This document shows, one piece after another, positions 16,209-25,025 of a stretch of 31,274 nucleotides of DNA. The first letter of the stretch is position 1, and the number at the start of each line of letters is the position of its first letter. The stretch comes from JAFDZV01 sp966128725 (GTDB lineage: Bacteria; Bacteroidota; Ignavibacteria; OLB7), in assembly GCA_966128725.1 (NCBI GenBank), contig CBHYLN010000057.1, positions 1 to 31,274 on the forward strand, given 5' to 3'. The translations under genes and the position numbers were made by a program. The notes under the pieces were generated by a model that had not been told where the DNA came from, ran no database searches, and saw nothing but the letters and a program-made list of their open reading frames with translations.

Positions 16209-19200
16209 ATGAAGATCGTCACATTCATCATTGCGCTTGGTGCCCTGATTCTTCTGCAAGGTCGGGGCATCGCTCAGAGCGTCTACAACATCTGGCATTT
16301 CGGCCAGGGGTTTTCGCTGGACTTCCGTGCCGGGGCTCCGGTGCTACGGCCCGGAAGCGCCATCTGGACTGCCGAAGGGTCGGCCTCGATATGCGATCCG
16401 GCCACCGGCGCCATCCTGTTCTATACCGACGGCGTTGTCGTGTACGATCGGTTTAATGTGCCGATGCCGAATGGCGTTGGGCTCAGCGGGCACGTCAGTA
16501 GTACGCAGGCCGCCCTTATTGTGCCGATGCCCGGCGATCCGAACAGGTACTACATTTTCAACACCGATCAGGAAGGATATGCGCAGCCGCATCGCGGCGC
16601 CTTCTATTCGGTTGTGGACATGGCGGTGAATAACGGGCGCGGCGATGTCACACTGAAGAACGTGCAGTTGCAAGCGCAGTGCGCCGAGAAGCTTACCGCC
16701 GTTCCGCATGCGAACGGAACGGATTACTGGGTTATCCTTCACAGCCTGGGCGGGAACTCCTTCTACGCCTATCAGGTTGGCCGGGGTGGGGTGGGGGCCG
16801 TGCCGGTTGTGTCCGCGGTGGGTGTATCGCAAACCAGCCCGCCCGGGCCTACGATCTGGACCGTGGGCTACATGAAAGCCTCACCCAGCGGTCGCCGCCT
16901 GGCCCTTGCCTGCGAAGGGCCGGGGCTGGTGGAGCTGTTCGATTTCAACCCTTGTTCCGGCGCGGTAACCAATCCCATCCAACTGGAGGGCACCCCGCGC
17001 AATGCCCCATACGGCATCACCTTCTCGCCCGATAACTCCAAACTGTACGTGGCCGCAACGCGCAAACTGGTGCAGTTCAACCTTGCGCGTTACGACTCGG
17101 CGTCCATCGTCGGCTCCAGAACATTGCTGAACGATCCGGCAAATGCCAACGGTGCCGAAGTAGGGGGCGCGATGCAGATCGGGCCCGACGGCAAGGTTTA
17201 CGTGGTTGCCAACAGCAACTGGATCGGGGTGATCAATCGGCCCGACTCCGTTGGCAACGCCTGCAACTACGTCTCGCGAAGCATCAATCCAACCAATGTG
17301 TTCGGTGCGTTCTGGCTTGGGCTGCCAAACAATATCGATGCCGGACGTAATCCGGGCGGCATATCCGGTATTGACATCACACCACGTGGACCAATCGATC
17401 TGTGCCAGGGGGGAAGCATCGTGCTTACCGCGCCGGCGGGTTACCGTTCCTACCAGTGGTCCACCGGCGATACCACGGTTGCCATCACCGCTCGCCTGGC
17501 CGGCACGTATACCGTGATGGTTGGCGACAGCGGAGGATGCACGGCGCTGGGAACGGTGGAGGTGCGGCTGCACCCTCTGCCGCGGGTGCGCATAACCGCG
17601 ACCGGGCCTGCCGCATTCTGCAACGGCGATAGTCTCCAACTGATCGCATCGCCCGGGTTCAGGTCGTATCAATGGTCCACGGGCGCGGTGGCCGCGGCCA
17701 TCATTGTGCGCGCCAGCGGCAGATATCGCGTTGAGGTGACCGACAGCCTGGGCTGTCGTGGAACCGACTCAATCGATGTTCTGGTACGGCCCAATCCACA
17801 GCCGAAGATCGTTGGCCCGGCGGTTTTCTGCCATGGCGGATTCACACGGCTGGATGCCGGGCCGGGCTACGCGCGATATCGCTGGACCACCGGCGACACA
17901 ACCCGCACGATTGTTGTTGGTGTGTCGGCCACGGTGCAGGTCAGTGTTGTTGATACGTTCGGCTGTGTGGGGCTTTCCGCGCCGTTCACCGTTGTACGCC
18001 GGCCCCCCGTGGATGCCAGCATCACCAGCATTCGTCCGCTTGCGTTCTGCGACGGTGACAGTACGGTGCTTGTTGCGGCAGCAGGGTTTCGCTCCTATCG
18101 GTGGTCAACCGGTGCAACCAGCCCTGCCATCAGTGTGACGGTGGGCGGCCCGTATACGCTTGCCGTGGTGGATACCAACGGCTGCTCCGATAGCTCCACG
18201 ATCAACGTGGTTGTGTACCCTAGGCCGGTTCCCGTGATCTCGTACGATCGCCCCATCGGCTTCTGCGCTGGCGACAGTGTGGAGCTGGATGCCGGCGACG
18301 GCCATGCCGCGTATCTATGGTCCACCGGCCAGAGAACCCGGCGTATCGTGGTGCGCGAGGAAGGGAGCTATCGGGTGGCCGTAACCAGCATGCATGGTTG
18401 CGAGGCCATCTCCGAACCCGTGGAAGTGAAGGTATTCCCACGGCCGAATGCGGCCCTGAACGGCCCCACGACAATCTGCCCCAATACCAACGCATCGTAT
18501 TCACTGCCCACGGATGCCAACTGGACCTACTCCTGGACCGTGGTGGGCGGCGTGCTGGCCTCGGGCGCCGGCACGCATACCATTGTGGTGCATTGGGGGG
18601 CCAGCGGAACCGGCGAGGTGCACGTTGTGGTGGCCAGCACCGCCGGCTGCGCCGACACCGCAACCTTGATCGTGGTGGTGGGCACCGAGCTTGTACCCAC
18701 CATCACGTCGGACCGTTCGTTGTGGCTTTGCGCCGGCGATTCGGTAACGCTGGATGCGGGTATCTACCGCAGCTACCGTTGGTCCACCGGTGACACCACG
18801 CGAAGAATTCGTGTTACGAACGCCGGCGACTACACCGTGTCGGTTGTTGATTCCGGTGGATGCTTCGGAACCTCGAAGCCTGTTACCGTGCGTGTTGCCG
18901 CCCAACCCGAGCCCAGGATCCAGGCTCTGGATGGTACCGTGTTGTGCGAAGGCGACAGCGCCACGCTGGATGCCGGCGACGGGTTCACGCTGGATGCCGG
19001 CGACGGGTTCACCGAGTACCGGTGGAGCAGTGGCGAGCGCACACGGCGGATTACGGTATGGCGCGCCGGGGCCTATTCGGTGGACGTTACCGACAGCAGT
19101 GGATGCCGCGGAACATCCCTGCCCGTGGTGATTACGGTGAACACCGCACCGGCGATCGACATCGTGGGGCCTGGTATCGTCTGCCGTGGATCGGCGCTCA

Positions 19201-20729
19201 CCTATCAGGCTGTTGGCGGCGACACCGGCCGGTTTTCGTTTACATGGAGTGTTGATGGCGGCGCCATCGGCTCGGGCAATGGAAGCAGGACCGTTGTGGT
19301 CAACTGGGGGGACGGTCCCATCGGCACGGTGATGGTTGCGGTCACCGACCTGGCCGGAGGTTGCCCGGCGGCGCAGCGCCTTGGCGTTGTTGTGGGCGAC
19401 AGTGTGCGCCCCAAAATCACGCCAAGCGATTCCACCGCCTTCTGCGCCGGCGGCAGCGTTACACTGGATGCCGGCGGTGGGTACGCGCGCTACCGCTGGT
19501 CCACCGACGACACGACCCGGTCCATTGTGGTTGCCGACTCCGGGAGCTATACCATAACGGTTGCCAGCGCCGAAGGCTGTGAAGGCTCGGCCAGGGCGGA
19601 GGTGCGTGTTGCCTCGCCGCCAACGCCCCGGCTGAATCCCGGTGGCCTGGTCACCCTGTGCCAGGGCGACAGCCTTGTGCTTGATGCGCCCGCCGGCTAT
19701 CGGCTGTATCGTTGGTCCACCGGCGAACGCACAAGGGCGATTACCGTACACATAACCGGTGAATACAGGGTTGAGGTTGAGGACAGTTCCGGATGCGTTG
19801 GTACATCGCCACCCACCACCGTGTTTGTCAATCCGCCGCCGGCCGTGCCGATTATCACGCGCGCCGGGCGCGATCTGATTTCCTCGCCGGCCGCAGCCTA
19901 TCAGTGGCAACGGAACGATTCGCTGTTGGCGGGCGCCACGTCGCGGGTGGTCGGCGAAGTGTCCGCGGGAATCTATCGTGTTGCCATCACCGACTCCAAC
20001 GGCTGTTCGTCCCTGTCCGATCCGTTCGTGTTTGGGGCAGGACATGTTGTGTGGCTCGATACCGTTCGCGCGGAGGTTGGGCAGCGTGTGCGGCTGTTGC
20101 TGCGCATCGAGCCGGCGCTTGCGGCGGCTGATTCCGTTCGCGATTTCAGCCTATCGATCGGTGTGCCGCCGCTGGCGTTGTACACGCATTGCGCAGGAAC
20201 CCCGGGCGTGCCGGCAACCGGCGAAGCGGACAGTGTGCGCATGACCTCGCGTGGTCGGTTCAAGATTACGCGGCCCGGCAGCGGAAATGCGCTGGCCGGT
20301 GCGGTGCTTGCGTGGATCGAGGTGGAGGGGCTGGCATCGGGCCAGACCCTGAACCCCGTGACGGTTGACTCGATCACGATCGGCACGAATCAGGACGTCC
20401 GTGTGGCCGGGCCGGGCCTGGTGATCCTTAGCGGCTGCGCTATCGGTCGGGCCGAGACATTCATAAAAGGGGTCCAGATTCTATCGGTTGCCCCGGTGCC
20501 AACGCGCGACAGGGTGACGTTGCGATATGTTGCCTCGGCAGGCGCCAGCGCAACACTAACCCTGATTGGCGCCGGTGGCACTGCCGTGGATACGTGGGCG
20601 CTGACCGTGGCGCCAGGGGTTGAACAAGCGGCCAGCGTGGATCTGGCGCATGTTCCAAGCGGAACCTACTTCCTCGAACTGCGCGATGCAGGCGGGCGAA
20701 GCACACTACCAATCGTTATCCGTCGATAG
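16209..20729 (+). CDS. Giant Ig/PKD-like repeat surface adhesin with T9SS type A sorting domain
   Basis: 1506 residues from ATG 16209, chosen over the ATG at 16185 because the signal peptide (MKIVTFIIALGALILLQGRG, then IAQ) starts here and GGAG lies 12 bases upstream. Residues about 24-390 form the N-terminal propeller-like region common in T9SS/gliding proteins (WHFGQGFSLDF, EGSASICDPATGAILFYTDG, SSTQAALIVPMPG, YYIFNTD). Residues about 392-1275 hold nine clear and one decayed copy of an 85-95 residue Ig-like unit (C-x-G-D-S-x-x-L-D-A-G, then Y-x-W-S-T-G-x-T-T, ending D-S-x-G-C). Two PKD-like domains (TYSWTVVGGVLASGAGTHTI and FTWSVDGGAIGSGNGSRTVV) are interspersed. Paired cysteines suggest one disulphide per unit. 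A cohesin-like domain (about 1275-1415) and a type A sorting domain (from VQILSVAPVPTRDRVTLRY) end the chain. Inferred role: a long stalk for adhesion or motility at the cell surface. The OmpA protein follows 14 bases later. Confidence 0.85.
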   Translation: MKIVTFIIALGALILLQGRGIAQSVYNIWHFGQGFSLDFRAGAPVLRPGSAIWTAEGSASICDPATGAILFYTDGVVVYDRFNVPMPNGVGLSGHVSSTQAALIVPMPGDPNRYYIFNTDQEGYAQPHRGAFYSVVDMAVNNGRGDVTLKNVQLQAQCAEKLTAVPHANGTDYWVILHSLGGNSFYAYQVGRGGVGAVPVVSAVGVSQTSPPGPTIWTVGYMKASPSGRRLALACEGPGLVELFDFNPCSGAVTNPIQLEGTPRNAPYGITFSPDNSKLYVAATRKLVQFNLARYDSASIVGSRTLLNDPANANGAEVGGAMQIGPDGKVYVVANSNWIGVINRPDSVGNACNYVSRSINPTNVFGAFWLGLPNNIDAGRNPGGISGIDITPRGPIDLCQGGSIVLTAPAGYRSYQWSTGDTTVAITARLAGTYTVMVGDSGGCTALGTVEVRLHPLPRVRITATGPAAFCNGDSLQLIASPGFRSYQWSTGAVAAAIIVRASGRYRVEVTDSLGCRGTDSIDVLVRPNPQPKIVGPAVFCHGGFTRLDAGPGYARYRWTTGDTTRTIVVGVSATVQVSVVDTFGCVGLSAPFTVVRRPPVDASITSIRPLAFCDGDSTVLVAAAGFRSYRWSTGATSPAISVTVGGPYTLAVVDTNGCSDSSTINVVVYPRPVPVISYDRPIGFCAGDSVELDAGDGHAAYLWSTGQRTRRIVVREEGSYRVAVTSMHGCEAISEPVEVKVFPRPNAALNGPTTICPNTNASYSLPTDANWTYSWTVVGGVLASGAGTHTIVVHWGASGTGEVHVVVASTAGCADTATLIVVVGTELVPTITSDRSLWLCAGDSVTLDAGIYRSYRWSTGDTTRRIRVTNAGDYTVSVVDSGGCFGTSKPVTVRVAAQPEPRIQALDGTVLCEGDSATLDAGDGFTLDAGDGFTEYRWSSGERTRRITVWRAGAYSVDVTDSSGCRGTSLPVVITVNTAPAIDIVGPGIVCRGSALTYQAVGGDTGRFSFTWSVDGGAIGSGNGSRTVVVNWGDGPIGTVMVAVTDLAGGCPAAQRLGVVVGDSVRPKITPSDSTAFCAGGSVTLDAGGGYARYRWSTDDTTRSIVVADSGSYTITVASAEGCEGSARAEVRVASPPTPRLNPGGLVTLCQGDSLVLDAPAGYRLYRWSTGERTRAITVHITGEYRVEVEDSSGCVGTSPPTTVFVNPPPAVPIITRAGRDLISSPAAAYQWQRNDSLLAGATSRVVGEVSAGIYRVAITDSNGCSSLSDPFVFGAGHVVWLDTVRAEVGQRVRLLLRIEPALAAADSVRDFSLSIGVPPLALYTHCAGTPGVPATGEADSVRMTSRGRFKITRPGSGNALAGAVLAWIEVEGLASGQTLNPVTVDSITIGTNQDVRVAGPGLVILSGCAIGRAETFIKGVQILSVAPVPTRDRVTLRYVASAGASATLTLIGAGGTAVDTWALTVAPGVEQAASVDLAHVPSGTYFLELRDAGGRSTLPIVIRR
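17383..20031 (+). repeat. Ig-like repeat array within the adhesin
   Basis: Ten units of the C-x-G-D-S ... YRWSTG-x-TTR ... DSxGC type, the last one degenerate (lacking the first cysteine). Two PKD-like domains of different sequence sit between units 5 and 6 and between units 7 and 8. Units share similar amino-acid consensus but differ in DNA, so the array is old. The exception is the very recent 24-base duplication in unit 7. Confidence 0.8.
18963..19010 (+). repeat. Perfect 24-bp in-frame tandem duplication
   Basis: Bases 18963-18986 are repeated exactly at 18987-19010 and encode TLDAGDGF twice inside the seventh Ig-like unit. All sister units have a single copy at this place. Being a multiple of three it keeps the frame, and being perfect it is recent. 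It lengthens one strand or loop of that unit. Confidence 0.95.
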
Positions 20730-20743
20730 GAGTCATCGGTGAC

Positions 20744-22798
20744 ATGAACGCTTTTCGAGGTCGCGTTTATTTTCTCATCCTTATGACCGGTGCGTGTTCG
20801 GCTTGCGCGCAACCGGTGCCGCGAACGATGATTGGCCCAGGTGCCGGCATTGCCTGGATTGCCGAACGTGCCAGGCTGGCGGTATATCAGGGGTCGTTTG
20901 ACTGTGGGACATTCGAACAGGGGGGCGGTCTGCGGTATTCGGCCGACATCAATGTCCTGCTGCCGAGCCTGTTCTCCGAGCGATTCGGCGTCGCCGCCGC
21001 CGTGGGCATCGACAAGTTTGCCGGGTCCTTTTCGGCCGCGCCGGTTGAGCCCACCCGCTTCGTGGATTTCATCAGCGGACACATGGTGGATTTGGAGCAC
21101 GAATACCGGTTGGATTGTCGGGAGGTTGCGGCCAGCATGTGGCTTTCGGCCGAGTATACGGTGGCCACGGATTGGCGTGTGGGCGCCGGAGCCGTGGCGC
21201 GGTATACGTTTGCCGAACGGTACGAGCAATCGGACAACGTTCTGGGGCCTGGTGGGTATGCCTTCTCCGACGGGTTGCTCCGCCACACGATGCAGCATGC
21301 CTCGTCGACGCCGGGGCCAGGTCTGTCCATCGAACCAACCGTGACCGTTTCGCATACGATTCCATTGTCCGATCGTGTTACGCTGCAACCACAGGCGGTG
21401 GCCGGCTTCAGGCTTACCGCGCCGCCGGGAGTTCCGCCGTGGCGCCGCCTGGGCATTGGCGGGCGCATCGTTGTGCTGTTTCATGCGCCGGCCCGGGCGG
21501 TGCCGCCCCAGGCGGTGCTGGCGGAGAAGCCCCCGATCGCGGCCCCGCAGGCTCCTCGGGTTCTTGCCGCATCGATTGCGATAACCGGTCTGGATCGGGA
21601 TCTGCATCCAATTCCGGTGGCTCGCGTCGACGTGCTTCAACTTGTGGTGCGGCAAGTGGCGCCGCTTCTGCGAGCGGTATTCTTCGACCGCGATAGGCCG
21701 GCGCTTCCCAACCGATACACCATGCTGACATCCGAGGAGGCCCGCGCCTTTGCAATCGATAGTCTGCGGGTCGTTGAACTGTACGAGCTTCAGCATCAAA
21801 CTCTGGATGTTGCCGGCGCCAGATTACAGCGTCATCCCGCGGCCATGCTTACCCTGGCGGGTATTACATCCGATGATGAAGCGCCCACATTGCAACATCA
21901 GCGTGCCGAATATGTTCGTGATTATCTGGAACACACATGGGGCATCGCGCGCCAGCGCATCGCGATGCAATACGGGGTCGGGTTCCTGGCGCGATCCAGC
22001 CAGCTTACCGATGATGGGCGGGCCGATAATCGTCGCGTGGAGATGGCAAGCGACAACGATACGGTTCTGGCCCCGGTGGTGACCGAACGTGTGGAGCGGG
22101 AGTTCAATCCGCCGACGGTTCGCTTCGATCCCACCATCACCGCCAGCGCGGGCGTGCGCCATTGGTCCATCGCGGTAACCCAGGGCGGGCGGGCGGTTGC
22201 CCGGTACGAGGGCGACGGGGCCAAGGCAGTCGCAAGCGGCGAACTTGTCTGGGATATCAACGAACGGATGATCGACTCGGCGCTGTCGCCGCTGAAGGCC
22301 ACACTTGTTGTGGAGGACTCCACCGGCGCGGTTACGCATACAACCGCCGAGGTTCCGCTTACTGTTGCGCGTCGTGTGCGGTGGGTTGATGGGCGCGTTC
22401 AGCGTGAGGGCAATCGCGAACGGATTTCCTATACGCTTGTCGGCTTCGATTTCGATTCCGATCGGTTATCGGCGACCGATCGGGATGCCCTGGCCCAGAT
22501 CGCGGCGATTGCCCACAAGGGCGCGAGGGCGACCGTTACCGGTTACACCGACAGGATCGGCGATCCGGCGCGCAACCGCGATTTATCGGCCGCCCGGGCC
22601 GCTGCAACCGCAACGGCGATGCGGAACGAGCTGGCGGCGCGCAAATGCATTGGATGTGATGTGGTGGAAATCGGCGCGGGCGTTGAAACGTCGCGCTTCA
22701 CCAACAACACACCCGAGGGGCGCATGCTCTCGCGTGGGGTGAGCATCGTTGTGGAACAGGATGTAGCCGACGACGAACTCTCGATGCACGGGCAATAG
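20744..22798 (+). CDS. OmpA-family outer membrane protein with N-terminal barrel and two OmpA-like domains
   Basis: 684 residues; AGGAG at 20728-20732 before ATG 20744. The signal peptide ends near SACA-Q (about residue 23). A cysteine-rich lipobox-like alternative is weaker. Residues about 24-260 alternate hydrophobic and polar residues like a beta-barrel (YSADINVLLPSLFSERFGVA; repeated GAGAVARY-type strands). Residues about 315-435 are a diverged OmpA-like domain (PTLQHQRAEYVRDYLEHTWG, then DDGRADNRRVEM). Residues about 562-675 are a second, canonical one (VGFDFDSDRLSATDRDALAQ, GYTDRIGDPARNRDLSAARA, RMLSRGVSIVVE). OmpA domains bind peptidoglycan, so the protein should tie the outer membrane to the wall. 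It sits 14 bases after the adhesin, which suggests it anchors or helps assemble that adhesin. A terminator follows at 22872. Confidence 0.85.
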   Translation: MNAFRGRVYFLILMTGACSACAQPVPRTMIGPGAGIAWIAERARLAVYQGSFDCGTFEQGGGLRYSADINVLLPSLFSERFGVAAAVGIDKFAGSFSAAPVEPTRFVDFISGHMVDLEHEYRLDCREVAASMWLSAEYTVATDWRVGAGAVARYTFAERYEQSDNVLGPGGYAFSDGLLRHTMQHASSTPGPGLSIEPTVTVSHTIPLSDRVTLQPQAVAGFRLTAPPGVPPWRRLGIGGRIVVLFHAPARAVPPQAVLAEKPPIAAPQAPRVLAASIAITGLDRDLHPIPVARVDVLQLVVRQVAPLLRAVFFDRDRPALPNRYTMLTSEEARAFAIDSLRVVELYELQHQTLDVAGARLQRHPAAMLTLAGITSDDEAPTLQHQRAEYVRDYLEHTWGIARQRIAMQYGVGFLARSSQLTDDGRADNRRVEMASDNDTVLAPVVTERVEREFNPPTVRFDPTITASAGVRHWSIAVTQGGRAVARYEGDGAKAVASGELVWDINERMIDSALSPLKATLVVEDSTGAVTHTTAEVPLTVARRVRWVDGRVQREGNRERISYTLVGFDFDSDRLSATDRDALAQIAAIAHKGARATVTGYTDRIGDPARNRDLSAARAAATATAMRNELAARKCIGCDVVEIGAGVETSRFTNNTPEGRMLSRGVSIVVEQDVADDELSMHGQ

Positions 22799-23204
22799 CC
22801 TGATTCGAGATATGCAACACGTTGGCGGATACGATTTGCTGGTGTCTGCTTGCGTGAGCACCAATTACACGGGCCCGGTACACTGCGCTTGCAGGCACCG
22901 GGCCTTTTGGTTGGGACCAGTCCTGGGCGATCGGCATCGCCAGCTTGCCGATGCCAACGCTTCCGTGGCTGCCTGCCCGGATTTGCTCGCAGGCAACCAC
23001 CGCGCTATGTTTGCTCATTCCCTTTGGTCCGAGAGCGGTCCCCGCCGCTATCACACCGAACTACACAGCTCCATACCCTCTCACATCACCAGGCCACGCT
23101 GGCACCGTGCCCGCAGCGCCATGCCTTTCCCATGACGTCGTTCGCGGCTTTCGTGCGGCCCTGCCCGCCGTGCCCGTTGGCGTTTTTCAACGAAGGAGGT
23201 TTCG
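22799..23204. other. Intergenic region between the OmpA gene and the RiPP-like operon
   Basis: 406 bases, no supported gene. It holds an intrinsic terminator at 22872-22908, and downstream a short GGCATCG / CGATGCC dyad near 22931-22954. The promoter of the ferritin-like/MNIO operon must lie between about 22910 and 23190; I could not pick out its elements. Confidence 0.5.
22872..22908 (+). terminator. Intrinsic terminator after the OmpA gene
   Basis: GGCCCGGT (22872-22879) pairs with ACCGGGCC (22897-22904) across a 17-base loop, followed at once by TTTT (22905-22908). This is the one classical stem-plus-T-run terminator I see in the window. It separates the adhesin/OmpA operon from the next operon. 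Confidence 0.7.
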
Positions 23205-24950
23205 ATGATCCCACGTTTCAGCGCAGCCAACATGAGCTTGTTACAGCGCCATCTGCAAGCGCTTGTGGAGGTGGAGTTCTTCACCATCCCGTTCTACCTT
23301 ACCGGCGTGTATTCCTTTACCAACGCGGCGTTGGCGTACAGTTCCAAAACCGACACCACGCCGTACATGGTGCAGCAGAAGGCACTGTCGGTTGCGGTGC
23401 AGGAGATGTATCACCTGCAGTTGGCCGCCAACCTGGCCAACGCGTTCAAGGTGACGCCGGATATTCCGAAGATGACGCTTCAGGCCGGCACGCAGATCGT
23501 GATCCCGCATTTGGAACAGAACGGGCAACCGCTTACCGCGCAGCTCGGCAATCTGCCGGAAGCGATCCAGGCGATGGTGGATATCGAAACGCCGGACCCC
23601 AACCCGAACTTCCCGCCGCCGAACGAGGCCGTGACCTACGCGTCGATCTCCGATCTGTACCATGCCACGCTCGAGCTGCTGGCCGGATATCTGACGGCCA
23701 ATGCGCTGGTGCCGATGTCGGCCGACGAACAGTTCAGCCCCGGCAACAATCAGGTGGCCTACGGCACGTTCCCGCAGACGTATGTGTATAACACGATTAC
23801 CACACGCCCCGACGTTGCCGACCTGGCGAACGCGGTGACCGATCAGGGCGAGGGCGATCTGGTTGCCTCGCCGCAGGCCGGCCAGAACGCGGCGATGCAG
23901 GCCGCGCAGGCGATGCTCTCGGGCTTCTTCACCTTTGGCGACGATGGCCAGGTGCTGCCGCAATTCCAGCCGGCAAAGGGCAGCCGTTTCTATGCCTACG
24001 GGTCGATTACACACTTCCGGCGCTTCGAGGAAATCCAGGCCACGCTGGCCGGCAATGACTGGGCAACCACTATCGGCAAGCCGATCTTCTATCCGGACGG
24101 CACGCCATCCACCGATTATCCAAGCTGGGCGCCGGCCGATGGCTCGGTGGTGTTCGCGGCGATCAACACCATATGGTCCTACCTGATCGATGCCATGCAG
24201 GTGGGTTTTGCAACGGGCAATCTGCCATCCACCGATGGCACGGCCAGCAACCCCGGGTTCAATCAGGCGATGCTCTCGTTCAAGTATATCCTGCCGATGG
24301 CGTGGCAGTTGGGTACCGCGCCGTCGTTTGTGTACCGCGCGGGCGTTACGCCGGCCGATGTGCAGGCCGCGATGGACCAGGTGGACCCGCTGTGCCTGTT
24401 CCACTGGGACGCGCGCACGGCCGAGCTGCGCGGCCAGCCGAACTTCGTTGCCAACGCCTGCCAGGGCCTGAATGCCTGCCAGGGAATGGGATGGGGGGCC
24501 ATTGCAACGCAGGCGGGCAATGGTGCGTGCGCCACGGCCGACTTCCATACCTGCGGCGGCGGCAACGATTGCAAGTCGCAGGGGGGCTGCGGGTATCTCT
24601 CATACGCCCCGGGCACCACGCCGCAGATACTGCCGCCCTCGGAGCAGTGGATTCCGGATCTCAACTCCTGCAAGAATCTGGGCGGATGCGAGACGCCGAT
24701 CTCCACGGGGCAGGTGTTCGACCGCAATGCCGGCGCCACGATCGACGCGCAGACCGAGCCGGAATGGACCGCCAGCGCGAAGGAGCAGTTGAAGGCGCTG
24801 ATGGGCGTCAACGTGTGGGAACATGCGCGCACGATCTTTGGCGAGGCCAAGGGGATTTCGCCAATGCCAGCCCCGGTGAGCGAACAGATCGGGGATGTGA
24901 ACTACGACGGAACCGCGCGGCGCACCGCCGTGCAGGCAACATCAACCTGA
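23205..24950 (+). CDS. Ferritin-like (VioB/RebD-type) protein with Cys-rich C-terminal tail, candidate MNIO substrate
   Basis: 581 residues; a full AAGGAGGT Shine-Dalgarno at 23193-23200, four bases before ATG 23205. Residues about 10-300 match the ferritin-like domain of iminophenyl-pyruvate dimer synthases (VioB/RebD N-terminus). LQALVEVEFFTIPFYLTGVY supplies the first metal-ligand Glu, and SVAVQEMYHLQLAANLANAF the E-x-x-H pair. Residues 1-396 contain no cysteine. All nine cysteines lie at 397-495: C397, C419, C425, C442, C450, C456, C462, C489 and C495, several in C-x-x-x-(N/G)-x-C form (CQGLNAC, CGGGNDC, CKSQGGC, CKNLGGC). A short helical tail ends the protein. It has no signal peptide. 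Such Gly/Asn/Lys-rich cysteine strings resemble precursor peptides of DUF692 (MNIO) enzymes, and that enzyme is the next gene. Inference: the tail is modified by the downstream MNIO, perhaps to bind metal. An ordinary disulphide- or zinc-binding tail is the alternative. Confidence 0.75.
   Translation: MIPRFSAANMSLLQRHLQALVEVEFFTIPFYLTGVYSFTNAALAYSSKTDTTPYMVQQKALSVAVQEMYHLQLAANLANAFKVTPDIPKMTLQAGTQIVIPHLEQNGQPLTAQLGNLPEAIQAMVDIETPDPNPNFPPPNEAVTYASISDLYHATLELLAGYLTANALVPMSADEQFSPGNNQVAYGTFPQTYVYNTITTRPDVADLANAVTDQGEGDLVASPQAGQNAAMQAAQAMLSGFFTFGDDGQVLPQFQPAKGSRFYAYGSITHFRRFEEIQATLAGNDWATTIGKPIFYPDGTPSTDYPSWAPADGSVVFAAINTIWSYLIDAMQVGFATGNLPSTDGTASNPGFNQAMLSFKYILPMAWQLGTAPSFVYRAGVTPADVQAAMDQVDPLCLFHWDARTAELRGQPNFVANACQGLNACQGMGWGAIATQAGNGACATADFHTCGGGNDCKSQGGCGYLSYAPGTTPQILPPSEQWIPDLNSCKNLGGCETPISTGQVFDRNAGATIDAQTEPEWTASAKEQLKALMGVNVWEHARTIFGEAKGISPMPAPVSEQIGDVNYDGTARRTAVQATST
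24393..24689 (+). other. Cysteine-rich segment, candidate RiPP core fused to an enzyme domain
   Basis: This part of the ferritin-like gene encodes residues 397-495 with all nine cysteines of the protein. Four intervals are exactly C-X5-C (419/425, 450/456, 456/462, 489/495). Gly, Asn, Gln and Lys fill the gaps. The regular spacing argues for a repeated modification or metal-binding unit. The link to the MNIO enzyme is inferred from gene order and motif style. Confidence 0.6.
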
Positions 24951-25025
24951 TGTGATGCCGCCACGCAGCGCGCGGGCCGTGACGTGGTCTGCGCGCTGCC
25001 GGCGCGGCATTGCCGGAGAACATGC

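Noticed and set aside
18501..20045. 514-codon open frame on the minus strand inside the adhesin gene
   Set aside because: It mirrors the repetitive GC-rich adhesin; its protein is low in hydrophobic core pattern and has no recognisable motif or ribosome site.
20744..20815. OmpA protein as a lipoprotein (cysteines near the signal end)
   Set aside because: TGACSACAQ does not fit a lipobox well; cleavage after Ala-Cys-Ala by signal peptidase I is more likely.
23241..24548. 435-codon minus-strand open frame opposite the ferritin-like gene
   Set aside because: Antisense shadow; the plus strand has a perfect Shine-Dalgarno and family motifs.
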